Below are positions 23,826 to 33,700 of a stretch of 64,000 nucleotides of DNA, piece by piece (within the stretch, counting starts at the first letter, position 1; every line of letters begins with the position of its first letter). Location of the stretch: positions 62,001 through 126,000 of the forward strand of contig JAUHXA010000004.1 in NCBI GenBank assembly GCA_030427245.1. The letters run 5' to 3'. The notes beneath the pieces are model-generated. The model saw only the letters and a program-made list of their open reading frames with translations. It did no database searches and was not told where the DNA came from. The stretch is from Bacteroidia bacterium (GTDB lineage: Bacteria; Bacteroidota; Bacteroidia; Chitinophagales; UBA2359). A program made the position numbers and the translations under genes.

Positions 23826-25499
23826 ATGCAACTCAATAAATACAGCAGACGCATCACCCAAGACGAAGGACAGCCCGCCGCCCAAGCCATGCTTTACGGA
23901 ATCGGCTTGACGGAAGAAGACATGAACAAAGCCCAAGTCGGAATTGTGAGCACAGGGTACGAAGGAAACACCTGCAATATGCACCTCAATGACTTAGCGA
24001 AAGAAGTCAAAAAGGGCGTGAAATCAAGTGATTTGGTAGGTTTGATTTTTCACAGTATTGGCGTGAGCGATGGAATGTCGATGGGAACAGACGGAATGCA
24101 CTATTCGCTTCCTTCGAGAGATGTCATTGCCGATTCGATAGAGACGGTTGTGAATGCACAGTGGTACGATGGATTGATTGCAGTGGTAGGTTGCGACAAA
24201 AACATGCCAGGTTCGGTGATGGCAATGGGACGCATCAATCGCCCATCCATTATGGTCTATGGCGGCACGATTCACTCTGGAAAATGGAAAACTCGAACGC
24301 TGGACATCGTTTCGGCATTTGAGGCATTAGGCGAAAAATTTGCAGATACAATAACACCCGAAGACTTCAAAGGAGTGATTCAAAATGCCTGTCCGGGTGC
24401 AGGAGCATGTGGAGGGATGTACACCGCCAATACAATGAGTTCAGCGATTGAAGCCTTGGGAATGAGCCTGCCTTACAGCTCTTCCAATCCTGCATTGAGT
24501 ATTGAAAAGCAAAAAGAATGTTTAGATGCGGGGGCTGCAATGCGATTATTGCTCGAAAAAGACATCAAGCCGAGCGACATCATGACCTTCAAAGCATTCG
24601 AAAACGCACTGACAATCGTCATGGTTTTGGGAGGTTCGACCAATGCAGTTTTGCACCTAATCGCTATGGCAAAATCCATCAATGTGCCTCTGACCATCAA
24701 GGATGTGCAACGTATCAGCGACAAAACGCCTTATTTGGCAGATTTGAAGCCCAGCGGTAAATACTTGATGGAAGATTTGCACCAGATTGGAGGCGTGCCC
24801 GCAGTGATGAAAATGTTATTGAAAGAAGGATTTTTGCATGGAGATTGTCTAACAGTGACAGGCAAAACCATTGCCGAAAACTTGGCAGATTTGCCCGATT
24901 TAACAGAAGGTCAAGATATTATTCATGCGTTGAATAATCCATTGAAGTCTTCTGGACACCTGCAAATCTTATATGGAAATTTGGCTGAAGGTGGTTCGGT
25001 GGCAAAAATTACAGGAAAGGAAGGCGAAAAATTTGAAGGAACTGCAAAGGTTTACAATCGTGAGGAGGATGCAATTGAAGGAATTCAGTCGGGTGAAGTG
25101 AAAAAAGGCAATGTGATTGTGATTCGCTTTGAAGGGCCTAAAGGTTCGCCGGGAATGCCCGAAATGTTGAAGCCAACGGCGGCAATCATGGGTGCAGGTT
25201 TGGGCAAAGATGTGGCATTGATTACGGATGGACGTTTTTCGGGTGGAACACATGGTTTTGTAGTCGGACACATTACTCCCGAAGCACACGTTGGAGGGCT
25301 GTTGGGCTTATTGAAGGATGGTGACAAAATCACGATTGATGCGGTGAACAATGTCATTGAAGCGCATCTTTCGGAAGAAGAAATTGCAGCCCGAAAAGCA
25401 GATTGGCGGCAGCCTGAACCGAATATAAAGTATGGAATTTTATACAAATATTACAAGCTCGTTTCGTCTGCATCAGAAGGATGTGTGACGGATGGATAG
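23826..25499 (+). CDS. ilvD: Dihydroxy-acid dehydratase
   Basis: The 557-aa Fe-S enzyme dehydrates 2,3-dihydroxy-isovalerate or -methylvalerate to the 2-oxo acids. Cluster-ligand cysteines are visible in [31 protein letters not shown] and [31 protein letters not shown] and [20 protein letters not shown] are further IlvD signatures. Length is normal. It is second in the operon, separated from ilvE by 146 bases of G-poor sequence with small repeats. Confidence 0.97.
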   Translation: MQLNKYSRRITQDEGQPAAQAMLYGIGLTEEDMNKAQVGIVSTGYEGNTCNMHLNDLAKEVKKGVKSSDLVGLIFHSIGVSDGMSMGTDGMHYSLPSRDVIADSIETVVNAQWYDGLIAVVGCDKNMPGSVMAMGRINRPSIMVYGGTIHSGKWKTRTLDIVSAFEALGEKFADTITPEDFKGVIQNACPGAGACGGMYTANTMSSAIEALGMSLPYSSSNPALSIEKQKECLDAGAAMRLLLEKDIKPSDIMTFKAFENALTIVMVLGGSTNAVLHLIAMAKSINVPLTIKDVQRISDKTPYLADLKPSGKYLMEDLHQIGGVPAVMKMLLKEGFLHGDCLTVTGKTIAENLADLPDLTEGQDIIHALNNPLKSSGHLQILYGNLAEGGSVAKITGKEGEKFEGTAKVYNREEDAIEGIQSGEVKKGNVIVIRFEGPKGSPGMPEMLKPTAAIMGAGLGKDVALITDGRFSGGTHGFVVGHITPEAHVGGLLGLLKDGDKITIDAVNNVIEAHLSEEEIAARKADWRQPEPNIKYGILYKYYKLVSSASEGCVTDG

Positions 25500-25605
25500 A
25501 AAGTTCAAATACAAATTCAAAGTGCAAATTCAAAACTGGATGATGAAAATCAAAATGCACAAATACGTAAAGACGTTTTACTAAAATGTCTCTACAAAAC
25601 CTAAC

Positions 25606-25625
25606 ACAATTATCAACATAAAACC
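25606..25625 (+). repeat. G-free pre-start element, copy before ilvB
   Basis: ACAATTATCAACATAAAACC lies 16 bases before the ilvB ATG and is nearly identical to the copies at 9979 and 28768. Confidence 0.62.
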
Positions 25626-25641
25626 CAAACACACAAAATAT

Positions 25642-27426
25642 ATGAAGCAAGTAAAAAACAATAGTAAACAAGAAACCACTGCTTCTAAAACAGCGGTAGT
25701 CGATATGAAACCTCAAAAAAAGGAAAAACGAATCGTGACAGGTGCAGAAGCCTTGATTCTATGTTTGATTGAAGAAGGAGTCGATGTTATGTTTGGCTAT
25801 CCGGGCGGAGCGATTATGCCTGTTTACGATGCCTTGTACGACTACCAAGACAAAATCAAACACGTTTTGGTACGACACGAACAAGGAGCATCTCATGCGG
25901 CGGAAGGATATGCCCGTATTAAGCACAAGCCGGGTGTCTGTTTGGTGACTTCTGGACCGGGGGCGACGAACTTGGTAACGGGTTTGGCGGATGCGATGAT
26001 GGACTCAACTCCAATGGTTTGTATCAGTGGACAAGTGCCCAAAAGCTTGTTGGGAACAGATGCGTTTCAAGAAACAGATGTGGTAGGTGTGACCATGCCT
26101 GTTACCAAATGGAGCTATCAAATCACCGATGCGTCGGAAGTTCCAGAAGTTATAGCAAAGGCATTTTATATTGCCAACACGGGTCGTCCAGGACCTGTAA
26201 TGATTGACATGACCAAAAATGCACAGTTCGGCAAATTGGAATTTGAATACAATAAAGCTCCCAAAATCAAAACCTATTGGCCTAAACCAAAAGCAAGGCT
26301 CAGTCATTTAGAGGCTGCTGCAAAACTCATTAACGAGTGCAAACGTCCTTATTTGTTGGCAGGACAAGGTGTATTGATTTCGGGCGCACAAGCAGAACTG
26401 AAGGAATTTATCGAAACCGCAGGAATCCCAACGGCTTGTACGCTTCAAGGTTTGTCTTGTTTGGATACCGACCATCCTTTGAATGTGGGAATGCCTGGGA
26501 TGCATGGAAATTATGGGCCGAATTTATTGAGTGCTGAGTGTGATGTTTTGATTGCGATAGGCATGAGATTTGACGACCGAATCACAGGAGATGTGAGCCG
26601 ATTTGCACCACAAGCAAAGGTGATTCACATCGAAATTGACCCTTCTGAAATTGACAAAAACGTAAAAACAACGGTTGCCATCAATGCAGATGCAAAAGAA
26701 GCCCTTCAAAAATTGAATTCTTTGCTCGAAAAAAGAGAACATCCAGAATGGCTGCAACGCTTTAGAGACTGCGATGCGATTGAATACGAAAAAGTCATCA
26801 AAAAAACGCTTTACCCAACTGAAGGTGGCATCAAAATGGGCGAGGTGATTCGACATATTTCCGAAAAAACAAAAGGCGAAGCCATTATTGTTCCCGATGT
26901 TGGACAGCATCAAATGGCAACTGCTCGCTACTACAAATACACCAAAACCGATGGATGGGCTACCTCTGGAGGTTTGGGTACAATGGGTTATGCGCTTCCC
27001 GCTGCTTTGGGTTGTAAATTTGCCGACAAAGATAGAGAGGTCGTTGCGATTATTGGAGACGGTTGTTTTCAAATGACCATTCAAGAACTCGGCACGATTC
27101 ACCAATCGGGTTTGCCTGTCAAAATCGTAATCCTCAACAATGGTTATTTGGGCATGGTGCGTCAATGGCAACAACTGTTTTTTGATAGACGCTACTCCTT
27201 TGTAGAGCTTCAAAATCCTGATTTCATTGCCATTACCAAAGGTTTTGGCATTGAAGCCAAACGAGTATCACAAAGAGAAGATTTATCGAATGCTCTGCAG
27301 GAAATGTTGGACAGCAAAGAATCTTTCTTATTAGAAATAGTTGTGGAGAAAGAAGAGAATGTATTTCCAATGGTGCCTTCTGGCAGCGCAGTACATGAGG
27401 TGATTTTGGAGAAACCTGTTTCGTAA
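25642..27426 (+). CDS. ilvB: Acetolactate synthase, catalytic (large) subunit
   Basis: The 594-aa TPP enzyme condenses two pyruvates, or pyruvate and 2-oxobutyrate, the first common step of Val/Leu/Ile synthesis. After a Lys/Thr-rich 30-residue N-terminal tail come TGAEALILCLIEEGVDVMFGYPGGAIMPVYD, the activating Glu in VRHEQGASHAAEGYAR, the FAD-domain IGMRFDDRITGD, and the TPP/Mg motif GDGCFQMTIQELGT... NNGYLGMVRQWQQLFF near residue 475. It is followed by its regulatory subunit gene. Confidence 0.97.
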   Translation: MKQVKNNSKQETTASKTAVVDMKPQKKEKRIVTGAEALILCLIEEGVDVMFGYPGGAIMPVYDALYDYQDKIKHVLVRHEQGASHAAEGYARIKHKPGVCLVTSGPGATNLVTGLADAMMDSTPMVCISGQVPKSLLGTDAFQETDVVGVTMPVTKWSYQITDASEVPEVIAKAFYIANTGRPGPVMIDMTKNAQFGKLEFEYNKAPKIKTYWPKPKARLSHLEAAAKLINECKRPYLLAGQGVLISGAQAELKEFIETAGIPTACTLQGLSCLDTDHPLNVGMPGMHGNYGPNLLSAECDVLIAIGMRFDDRITGDVSRFAPQAKVIHIEIDPSEIDKNVKTTVAINADAKEALQKLNSLLEKREHPEWLQRFRDCDAIEYEKVIKKTLYPTEGGIKMGEVIRHISEKTKGEAIIVPDVGQHQMATARYYKYTKTDGWATSGGLGTMGYALPAALGCKFADKDREVVAIIGDGCFQMTIQELGTIHQSGLPVKIVILNNGYLGMVRQWQQLFFDRRYSFVELQNPDFIAITKGFGIEAKRVSQREDLSNALQEMLDSKESFLLEIVVEKEENVFPMVPSGSAVHEVILEKPVS

Positions 27427-27484
27427 ATGCTAATTGAGAATTAATAATTATCAATTAAACCTGTCATCTAAATATCCAAATAAA

Positions 27485-28096
27485 ATGAAAAAAAATAATT
27501 ATACCATAACCGCCTATACAGAAAATACAGTCGGTTTATTAAGTCGCATCACTGCAATTTTTACTCGGCGACACATCAATATCAAAAGTCTCAATGTTTC
27601 GGAAACAGAGAAAAAAGGCATTTCCCGGTTTACAGTTGTCATTTGCGAAACCGAAGACATGACGAGTAAAGTAGTTAAGCAGATTCGCAAGATTGTGGAG
27701 GCAATGTATGTTGATTTTCATACCGACAATATGATTATCTCTACTCAATTGGGAATGTTCAAAATCAAAATGGTGGAAGAACAGTATGCCAACAATGTTC
27801 GATTATTGGCCCAAAAATTTGATGCATCGGAAATGGCTCGTTCTGGAAATATGATTGTATTCCAAAAAACGGGTAATCGAGAAGAATTGGAGGCATTTTT
27901 AGCAGAACTCCGTACCTTTGGAGAAGTAGAATATGCCCGTTCGGGACGTGTGGCTTTGTCTATTAGAAGTATTCCTCTCCGAAAAATCATGGCGCTTTTG
28001 CCTGCAATGCACAACTATGAGGACAACTATACAATGGACCACCATGGAGAATTAGAAGATTTGGAGGTGAGTATGAATGGGAATAGTATGCACTAG
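27485..28096 (+). CDS. ilvN: Acetolactate synthase, regulatory (small) subunit
   Basis: The start is the ATG at 27485 (MKKNNYTITAYTENTVGLLSR); an in-frame TTG 17 codons upstream is not needed. The 203-aa protein has an N-terminal ACT domain (VGLLSRITAIFTRRHINIKSLNVS), which binds valine for feedback control, and a second ACT-like half (RLLAQKFDASEMARSGNMIVFQKTG... FGEVEYARSGRVAL). It activates the large subunit and confers feedback inhibition. It is longer than the E. coli IlvN and resembles IlvH-type proteins. A related ATAATTATCAATTAAAC element precedes it. Confidence 0.92.
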   Translation: MKKNNYTITAYTENTVGLLSRITAIFTRRHINIKSLNVSETEKKGISRFTVVICETEDMTSKVVKQIRKIVEAMYVDFHTDNMIISTQLGMFKIKMVEEQYANNVRLLAQKFDASEMARSGNMIVFQKTGNREELEAFLAELRTFGEVEYARSGRVALSIRSIPLRKIMALLPAMHNYEDNYTMDHHGELEDLEVSMNGNSMH

Positions 28097-28105
28097 TTTA
28101 ATTTT

Positions 28106-28165
28106 GAAGTAAGATGTAGGAAGTAGGAAGTAGGATTTTTCATATAGGTTCTTGCTTCTTACTTC
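28106..28165. repeat. Intergenic hairpin element between ilvN and the GNAT gene
   Basis: GAAGTAAGA (28106-28114) pairs with TCTTACTTC (28157-28165); between them are tandem GTAGGAA units (GTAGGAAGTAGGAAGTAGGA). It belongs to the same sequence style as the elements at 4508 and 18516 and may weaken read-through inside the operon. Confidence 0.6.
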
Positions 28166-28184
28166 CCCCAAAATACCAATCACC

Positions 28185-28703
28185 ATGATGACCATTCGAG
28201 ACTTTCAGCTTTCAGATTCCCAAGCCGTTGCCAATATTTACAATGAACATACGATGGCTTATACCGCTACAATGGATGCGATGATCAGAACTGCCGAAGA
28301 CATTGAAGGCTGGTATCATAAGTTTGGGGAACGAGAATTATTGAAGGTAGGAGAAGTTGATGGAAAAATAGTGGGTTGGGGCATTATCAAAAAATACAGC
28401 GATAGAGTAGGTTATCGAACAACTTGCGAAACAGCGGTTTATTTCACAAATACTGCAACGGGCAAGGGCTACGGTACGCAGATGAAAAAGCTCTTGATTG
28501 AACTCTGCAAAAAATTGAAATACCATCATCTGGTGGCAAAAATTTGGACGAGCAATACTGCAAGTATTGAATACAATCGAAAGCAAGGCTACGAAATTGT
28601 AGGCGTACAGAAAGAGGTGGGATACTTGAATGGGAAGTGGGTGGATGTCACGATTATGCAGTTGGTATTGAAGGACGTGCCGCCTGTGGATGATAAATTT
28701 TAG
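28185..28703 (+). CDS. GNAT family N-acetyltransferase (phosphinothricin acetyltransferase-like)
   Basis: I start at the ATG at 28185 (MMTIRDFQLSDSQAVANIYNEH); the TTG at 28152 lies in an intergenic repeat. The 172-aa protein has the GNAT fold: AVANIYNEHTMAYTAT, VGWGIIKKYSDRVGYRTTCETAVYFTNTATGKGYGTQMKKLL (acetyl-CoA loop), and ASIEYNRKQGYEIVGVQKEVG. It is closest to the Pat/Bar-like acyltransferases that acetylate amino acids or analogues. It sits between ilvN and ilvC, flanked on both sides by short repeats, so it may have been inserted into the operon. Substrate unknown. Confidence 0.85.
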   Translation: MMTIRDFQLSDSQAVANIYNEHTMAYTATMDAMIRTAEDIEGWYHKFGERELLKVGEVDGKIVGWGIIKKYSDRVGYRTTCETAVYFTNTATGKGYGTQMKKLLIELCKKLKYHHLVAKIWTSNTASIEYNRKQGYEIVGVQKEVGYLNGKWVDVTIMQLVLKDVPPVDDKF

Positions 28704-28709
28704 GAAGTA

Positions 28710-28738
28710 GGAAGTAAGACCACTTTCGCTGTCAGAAG
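28710..28738 (+). repeat. Dispersed 29-bp intergenic repeat, copy 2
   Basis: Matches 4521-4549 with three mismatches by eye and is preceded by the same TAGGAAGTAGGAAGTA-style run. It lies between the GNAT gene and ilvC. Confidence 0.7.
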
Positions 28739-28767
28739 AGAGATTTATACAACCCAAACACATAAAT

Positions 28768-28787
28768 ACAATTATCAACATAAACAC
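28768..28787 (+). repeat. G-free pre-start element, copy before ilvC
   Basis: ACAATTATCAACATAAACAC lies 20 bases before the ilvC ATG and is identical to the copy at 9979. The flanks (ACACATAAATACAA) are also duplicated around it. Confidence 0.65.
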
Positions 28788-28807
28788 ATAAATACAATTT
28801 AAAAAAA

Positions 28808-29869
28808 ATGGCTAAAATTAACTTTGGTGGAACGGTAGAAAACGTTGTCACCCGTGAAGAATTTCCTTTAGAGAAAGCACGAGAAGTGCTAAAAGACGAA
28901 GTAATTGCAATCATTGGTTATGGTGTTCAGGGACCTGCACAGGCATTGAACCTTCGTGACAACGGCTTCAATGTGATTGTTGGACAGCGAAAAGGCTCTA
29001 CAACTTGGGACAAAGCCCTTGCCGATGGATGGGTAGAAGGTGAAACTTTGTTTGAAATTGAAGAAGCTTGCCGTCAAGGTACGGTGATTCAAAGTTTGCT
29101 GTCAGATGCAGGTCAAATTGCAGTTTGGCCTAAAATGAAGCCTTATTTGACTCCAGGCAAAGCCTTGTACTTTTCACATGGTTTTGCGATTACTTACAAA
29201 GACCAAACAGGGGTTGAAGCACCTGAAGGAGTAGATGTTATCTTAGTTGCTCCAAAAGGTTCGGGTACAAGTGTACGCCGCTTATTTGTAGCAGGTCAAG
29301 GTATCAATTCCAGCTATGCGATTCACCAAGATGCTACGGGCAATGCTTACGAAAGAGTGATTGCTTTGGGAATTGGAGTCGGTTCGGGCTACTTGTTTGA
29401 GACGACTTTCAAGAAAGAAGTAACGAGCGACTTGATGGGCGAAAGAGGTGTTTTGATGGGAGCTATTGCAGGTATCATGGAGGCACAGTACAATGTACTC
29501 CGCAAAAATGGACACTCTCCAAGTGAGGCCTTCAATGAAACTGTAGAGGAATTGACTCAAAGTTTGATTCGTTTGGTGGGTGAAAATGGCATGGATTGGA
29601 TGTATGCCAACTGTTCTACAACAGCCCAAAGAGGTGCTTTGGACTGGAAAGACAAATTCCGTGATGCGACTGCTCCTGTATTCAAAGACTTATACGATAG
29701 TGTAGCTTCTGGCAATGAAGCGAGAATCACGATTGAAGCAAACAGCAAAGCGGATTACCGTGAAAAACTACAAGTAGAACTCGATGAAATTCACGACTCT
29801 GAAATGTGGACTACTGGACGTGCGGTTCGTGCTTTACGTCCTGAACGTCAAGAAGAACCTGTGGTTTAA
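28808..29869 (+). CDS. ilvC: Ketol-acid reductoisomerase
   Basis: The 353-aa enzyme isomerises and reduces acetolactate or acetohydroxybutyrate with NAD(P)H. It has the nucleotide-binding loop IGYGVQGPAQALNLRDNGFNVIVGQRKGS, then SHGFAITYKDQ, LVAPKGSGTSVRRLF, and the metal-binding C-terminal part (GERGVLMGAIAGIMEA, CSTTAQRGALDWKDKF). It closes the operon and is followed at once by a strong terminator. Genes of the Leu branch and threonine deaminase are not in this window. Confidence 0.97.
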   Translation: MAKINFGGTVENVVTREEFPLEKAREVLKDEVIAIIGYGVQGPAQALNLRDNGFNVIVGQRKGSTTWDKALADGWVEGETLFEIEEACRQGTVIQSLLSDAGQIAVWPKMKPYLTPGKALYFSHGFAITYKDQTGVEAPEGVDVILVAPKGSGTSVRRLFVAGQGINSSYAIHQDATGNAYERVIALGIGVGSGYLFETTFKKEVTSDLMGERGVLMGAIAGIMEAQYNVLRKNGHSPSEAFNETVEELTQSLIRLVGENGMDWMYANCSTTAQRGALDWKDKFRDATAPVFKDLYDSVASGNEARITIEANSKADYREKLQVELDEIHDSEMWTTGRAVRALRPERQEEPVV

Positions 29870-29893
29870 TAATGCTATAAAATTCACTAAGCA

Positions 29894-29929
29894 CCTCTTT
29901 GATGACTTTATCAAAGAGGCTTTTTTTTT
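29894..29929 (+). terminator. Terminator of the ilv operon
   Basis: CCTCTTTGA (29894-29902) pairs perfectly with TCAAAGAGG (29911-29919), followed by C and nine T. Confidence 0.92.
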
Positions 29930-29986
29930 CTAATGTTTTGATGATAACACTTCAGCAAACGCAGATGAATTTAGAATAAAAATCTA

Positions 29987-29994
29987 TAATTTTG
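29987..29994 (+). promoter_or_regulatory. TAnnTTTG promoter element before the gene at 30073
   Basis: TAATTTTG matches the Bacteroidota -7 consensus, with no clear -33 TTTG. It would give a leader of about 70 bases. Confidence 0.35.
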
Positions 29995-30072
29995 TTTATT
30001 ATTTGCTATATTTACACTCAAAGTAGACAATTTTACATAATAGAATTTACACAAAATATTAAATTTATTTTC

Positions 30073-30387
30073 ATGCAAAAAACAAAATATGAAAAAGATA
30101 TTACTGCTTGGATTAACTTGACTTCCCAAGACAATGATAACAGAGAATTGAAATTAAGAATTGCTAAAAAAACTCAAAAAGCAAAAGAGGCAAAAGAAAT
30201 TGCGCTTGAAGTACGGAGAACCGCTAATAAAATGAAGGAAGAATCACAAAAAATGATATTTCAAGCCAAAATACACAGTGTATTAAATTTGTATTATCAA
30301 TCTAATAAAAAAAGTATCGAGATTGCTAACCTTTTATCTTTAGACCAAAAATTTGTCGAAAAAATTTTGAAAGAATATGGGCATTAA
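30073..30387 (+). CDS. Small coiled-coil protein with C-terminal HTH-like end
   Basis: The start is the ATG at 30073 (MQKTKYEKDITAWINL). The 104-aa product is strongly basic. Residues 25-65 are rich in Lys/Glu/Ala heptads (coiled coil), and the last 35 residues (VLNLYYQSNKKSIEIANLLSLDQKFVEKILKEYGH) look like a helix-turn-helix. Similar tails occur in Rpn-type PD-(D/E)XK proteins, so a leftover of such a gene is possible. It is an isolated unit between two strong terminators. Function unknown. Confidence 0.6.
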   Translation: MQKTKYEKDITAWINLTSQDNDNRELKLRIAKKTQKAKEAKEIALEVRRTANKMKEESQKMIFQAKIHSVLNLYYQSNKKSIEIANLLSLDQKFVEKILKEYGH

Positions 30388-30410
30388 TTTTAATGAATGC
30401 TATTATTTTT

Positions 30411-30453
30411 AAAAGCCTCAGTGATATTAACAAATCACTGAGGCTTTTTTTTT
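30411..30453. terminator. Strong hairpin terminator after the gene at 30073
   Basis: GCCTCAGTGAT (30415-30425) pairs perfectly with ATCACTGAGGC (30434-30444), flanked by AAAA on the left and nine T on the right, so it can work on both strands. Confidence 0.92.
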
Positions 30454-30721
30454 AATCTTCTTATCTCAAGTTTTAGGAATATCCAACAAGACAATAAAAC
30501 CTCAATAATCATAAAAATAAGTCTATGCAAGTTAATCTTGAATTTGCTGCGTTAATAGGCTGGTAGTCAATAAAATAATATTTGAAGCTTTAACAAATAT
30601 CCCTTTTTTTGATAACTTTTTTTAAACCTTGTCGTACAAGAAAAAGAGTTTTGTCATATTAATATCATATTAAGAGCTATTAGAGACCACCATTACTATT
30701 CGCCCAAATTTTTTTAAGGTT
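30454..30721. other. Upstream region of the large subtilase gene, no gene seen
   Basis: No ORF of note. The stretch is AT-rich, with CTTGTCGTACAAG (a small palindrome, about 30630-30642) and TCATATTAATATCATATTAAG repeats close to the start. I could not find a full TTTG/TAnnTTTG promoter. Confidence 0.35.
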
Positions 30722-33700
30722 ATGAAGAAACATTTAGCCCTCTTTTCTTTTGTGTACATTCTATGTATTCTAACATCCAATTTTACAGCAGCACAAAATC
30801 AGAATTTAGAAAATGAAGTGTATTTTAAAGACAAAATTTTTCTAAAAATTAAAGATGAAGCTGGATTGAGATTGCCTAAATACAATGGCAGCCAAAAAGT
30901 ATCCAATTACCCCGTACTTGGAAGTCTTCTCCAAGAATTCAAAGTTGAAGGAGTTTATCGCCCTTTCCCTCAAATCAAAAACAGTACCTTCGTCAATACC
31001 TATCAAGTAGAATTAGATTCTGATAGCGATATTGACCAATTGATTGCTACTCTCCAAGAAGACCCCAATGTAGAGTATGCTGAAAAAATTCCAATCGAAA
31101 GATTGTTTTTTGACCCAAATGACCCTGCCGAAAACGCAGGAGAACAGTGGCACTTAGGTACAATAGATGCCTTTGCTGCTTGGGATTTGAGTTTGGGAGA
31201 TGAAGAGGTAGTAGTGGCAATTGTGGATGATGCCGTAAAAATCACACATGAAGACTTAACAAACAATATTTGGATAAACAGTGGAGAAATCCCAAACAAC
31301 AACGTGGACGATGATAACAACGGATATGTAGATGATGTGAACGGATGGGATGTAGCCGATAACGACAAGAATCCAAATCCTCCTTCAAGCGCAACATCCA
31401 GTTCTTTTTCTCACGGAACACACGTTGCAAGTTTAGTAGGTGCCACTACCAATAACGGACTTGGAGTTGCGGCCATTGGAGGTGGAGTTAGCATTATGGC
31501 AGTAAAATGTACGGCCAACAATTCCTCCAATACGTCTATCATAACACACGGATGGAGTGGATTTCAGTATGCCATGAGTAATGGCGCAGACATTATCAAT
31601 ATATCATGGGGAGGAACGGGTTCTTCCTTCACCTATCAAGCTCTTATCAATGCAGCCTCCAATGCAGGCATTACAATTGTAGCAGCCGCAGGAAATTCAA
31701 GCACCTCTACTGAATTTTATCCTGCTGCTTACGACAACGTAATTGCAGTAGCGGCAACTACTTCAACTGATACCAAAGCAAGTTATTCCAACTATGGTAC
31801 TTGGGTCGACGTTGCGGCTCCTGGCAGTTCCCTGAAAGGCTGTGTAGCAACCTCCAATACAGCTTATGCCTATAAAAGTGGTACTTCTATGGCTTCTCCA
31901 GTGACTGCGGGTTTGTGTGCCTTGTTGCTTTCTTACGAACCCACCTTGACACCTTCTGGGATTTTGTCTTGCTTGACAACTACGGCTGTTGCAGTTACAG
32001 GCTCAACAAATGTAGGCGCAGGTCGCATCAATGCCAATGCAGCTATGTTGTGTGCTGCTCCTGCAAGCTGTGCAACTCCTTACAATCTAACAATCACCAA
32101 TTTAGGAAACACAAATGCAACCCTAAACTGGGCAGATACCGATGCAGAAACCTACACACTAAGAGTTAGACCGACTGCAGGAAGTTGGTCAACCTTCAAT
32201 ACTGCTAACACTTCTTATACCTACTCAGTTTCTGCTTGCGAAAGTTATGAATTTGAAGTAAGGAGCAATTGCAGCGGAGAAAACAGTTCTTATTCTAGTA
32301 CTCAATCCTTTACTGCTTTAGCAGAAGGCCCTTCAAACTATTGTACAGCAGAAGCAAATACATCGAATTTTGAATGGATTGCTGGAGTAAGCTTTGCAGG
32401 AATGAGTATCACAAGTTCTTCTAATGGAGGTTACAGCCAGGAAGCCCTCTGCTACAATTTCAATGTTGAAACAAATGATGATTACACGCTTTCTCTAACA
32501 CCAGGTTTTGCAGGAGCAGCTTATGGTGTATATTGGAGAGCATGGATAGACTTCAATGCAGATGGCGATTTCGGTGATACAGATGAATTGGTTTACGATG
32601 CAGGAAGTAGTCAAAGCAATGCTGTTTCAGCAAGTATTTCTATACCCAATAGTGCTATTTCGGGCAGCACTCGTATGCGTGTAGCTATGAAATGGACAGG
32701 CGCATCTGACACCGCCTTGCCTAGTCACTGTGGCAGTTTTGAGTTTGGAGAAGTAGAAGACTTTACCTTGGTCATTACGCAAGGTGCAGCCCCTATCGTA
32801 TGTAATCAACCTACAACAATCAATGTCTCCAATATCACTGCCAATGCTACTACCCTCAATTGGTCAAACATAAGTGGTGCCAACAGCTACAACTTAAAAT
32901 ACCGAAAACAAGGCTTAGGCTGGAACTATTTGGCATCTAATACGAGCATCAAGACTTTGAACAATCTGGAAAGTGGCAGTACTTATGAAGTACAAGTACA
33001 AACCAAATGTTCGGACAATACGACGAGTGAATATTCCAATACAAAGACCTTTACAACAGAAATGCCTATTTGTGATGCACCTTATAATTTGGTTGTCACC
33101 AATATAGGAACGTCTGCTTCAACAATTGCTTGGAGTGGAAATAGCGAAGAGAATTACCAGTTACGTTATCGGAAATCTAATAATTCTGTTTGGAGTACCC
33201 GAACTGCAAGTACAACTGCATACACTCTCACTACTTTGGATGCATGTGCCGAATACGAAGTACAAATACGAACAATATGCAGTGCATTAGAAAGCGAATA
33301 TTCAGTGAGCAAAACTTTTGAAACAATAGGTTGTGTAGAACCGGATGAAGAACAAGTAGGAGGGCCAATGCCCGAAGGCTACTGCACAGGAAGAGGCTTC
33401 AATGCAAACTATGAATGGATTGCAAAAGTAGTTTTTGGAGACATCAACAATCAGTCGGGCAAAGACAATGGTTATGGAGACTACACAAACTTAACTACAG
33501 ATCTTGAAGCAGGACAAAGCTACAATATGACTTTGGTGCCAGGGTATGCAGGTTCTGCTTATCGAGAGTATTGGAAAGTGTGGATTGACTTCAATAGAGA
33601 TGGTGATTTTGGAGATGCAGGAGAATTGGCTTTCGATGCAGGAGATTTGAAGAATACACCTGTCACCGCAGGTATCAAAATCCCAAATGATGCTTCAATA

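Noticed and set aside
26524-27213. A 229-codon open frame on the minus strand
   Set aside because: It lies wholly antisense to ilvB, whose reading is certain.
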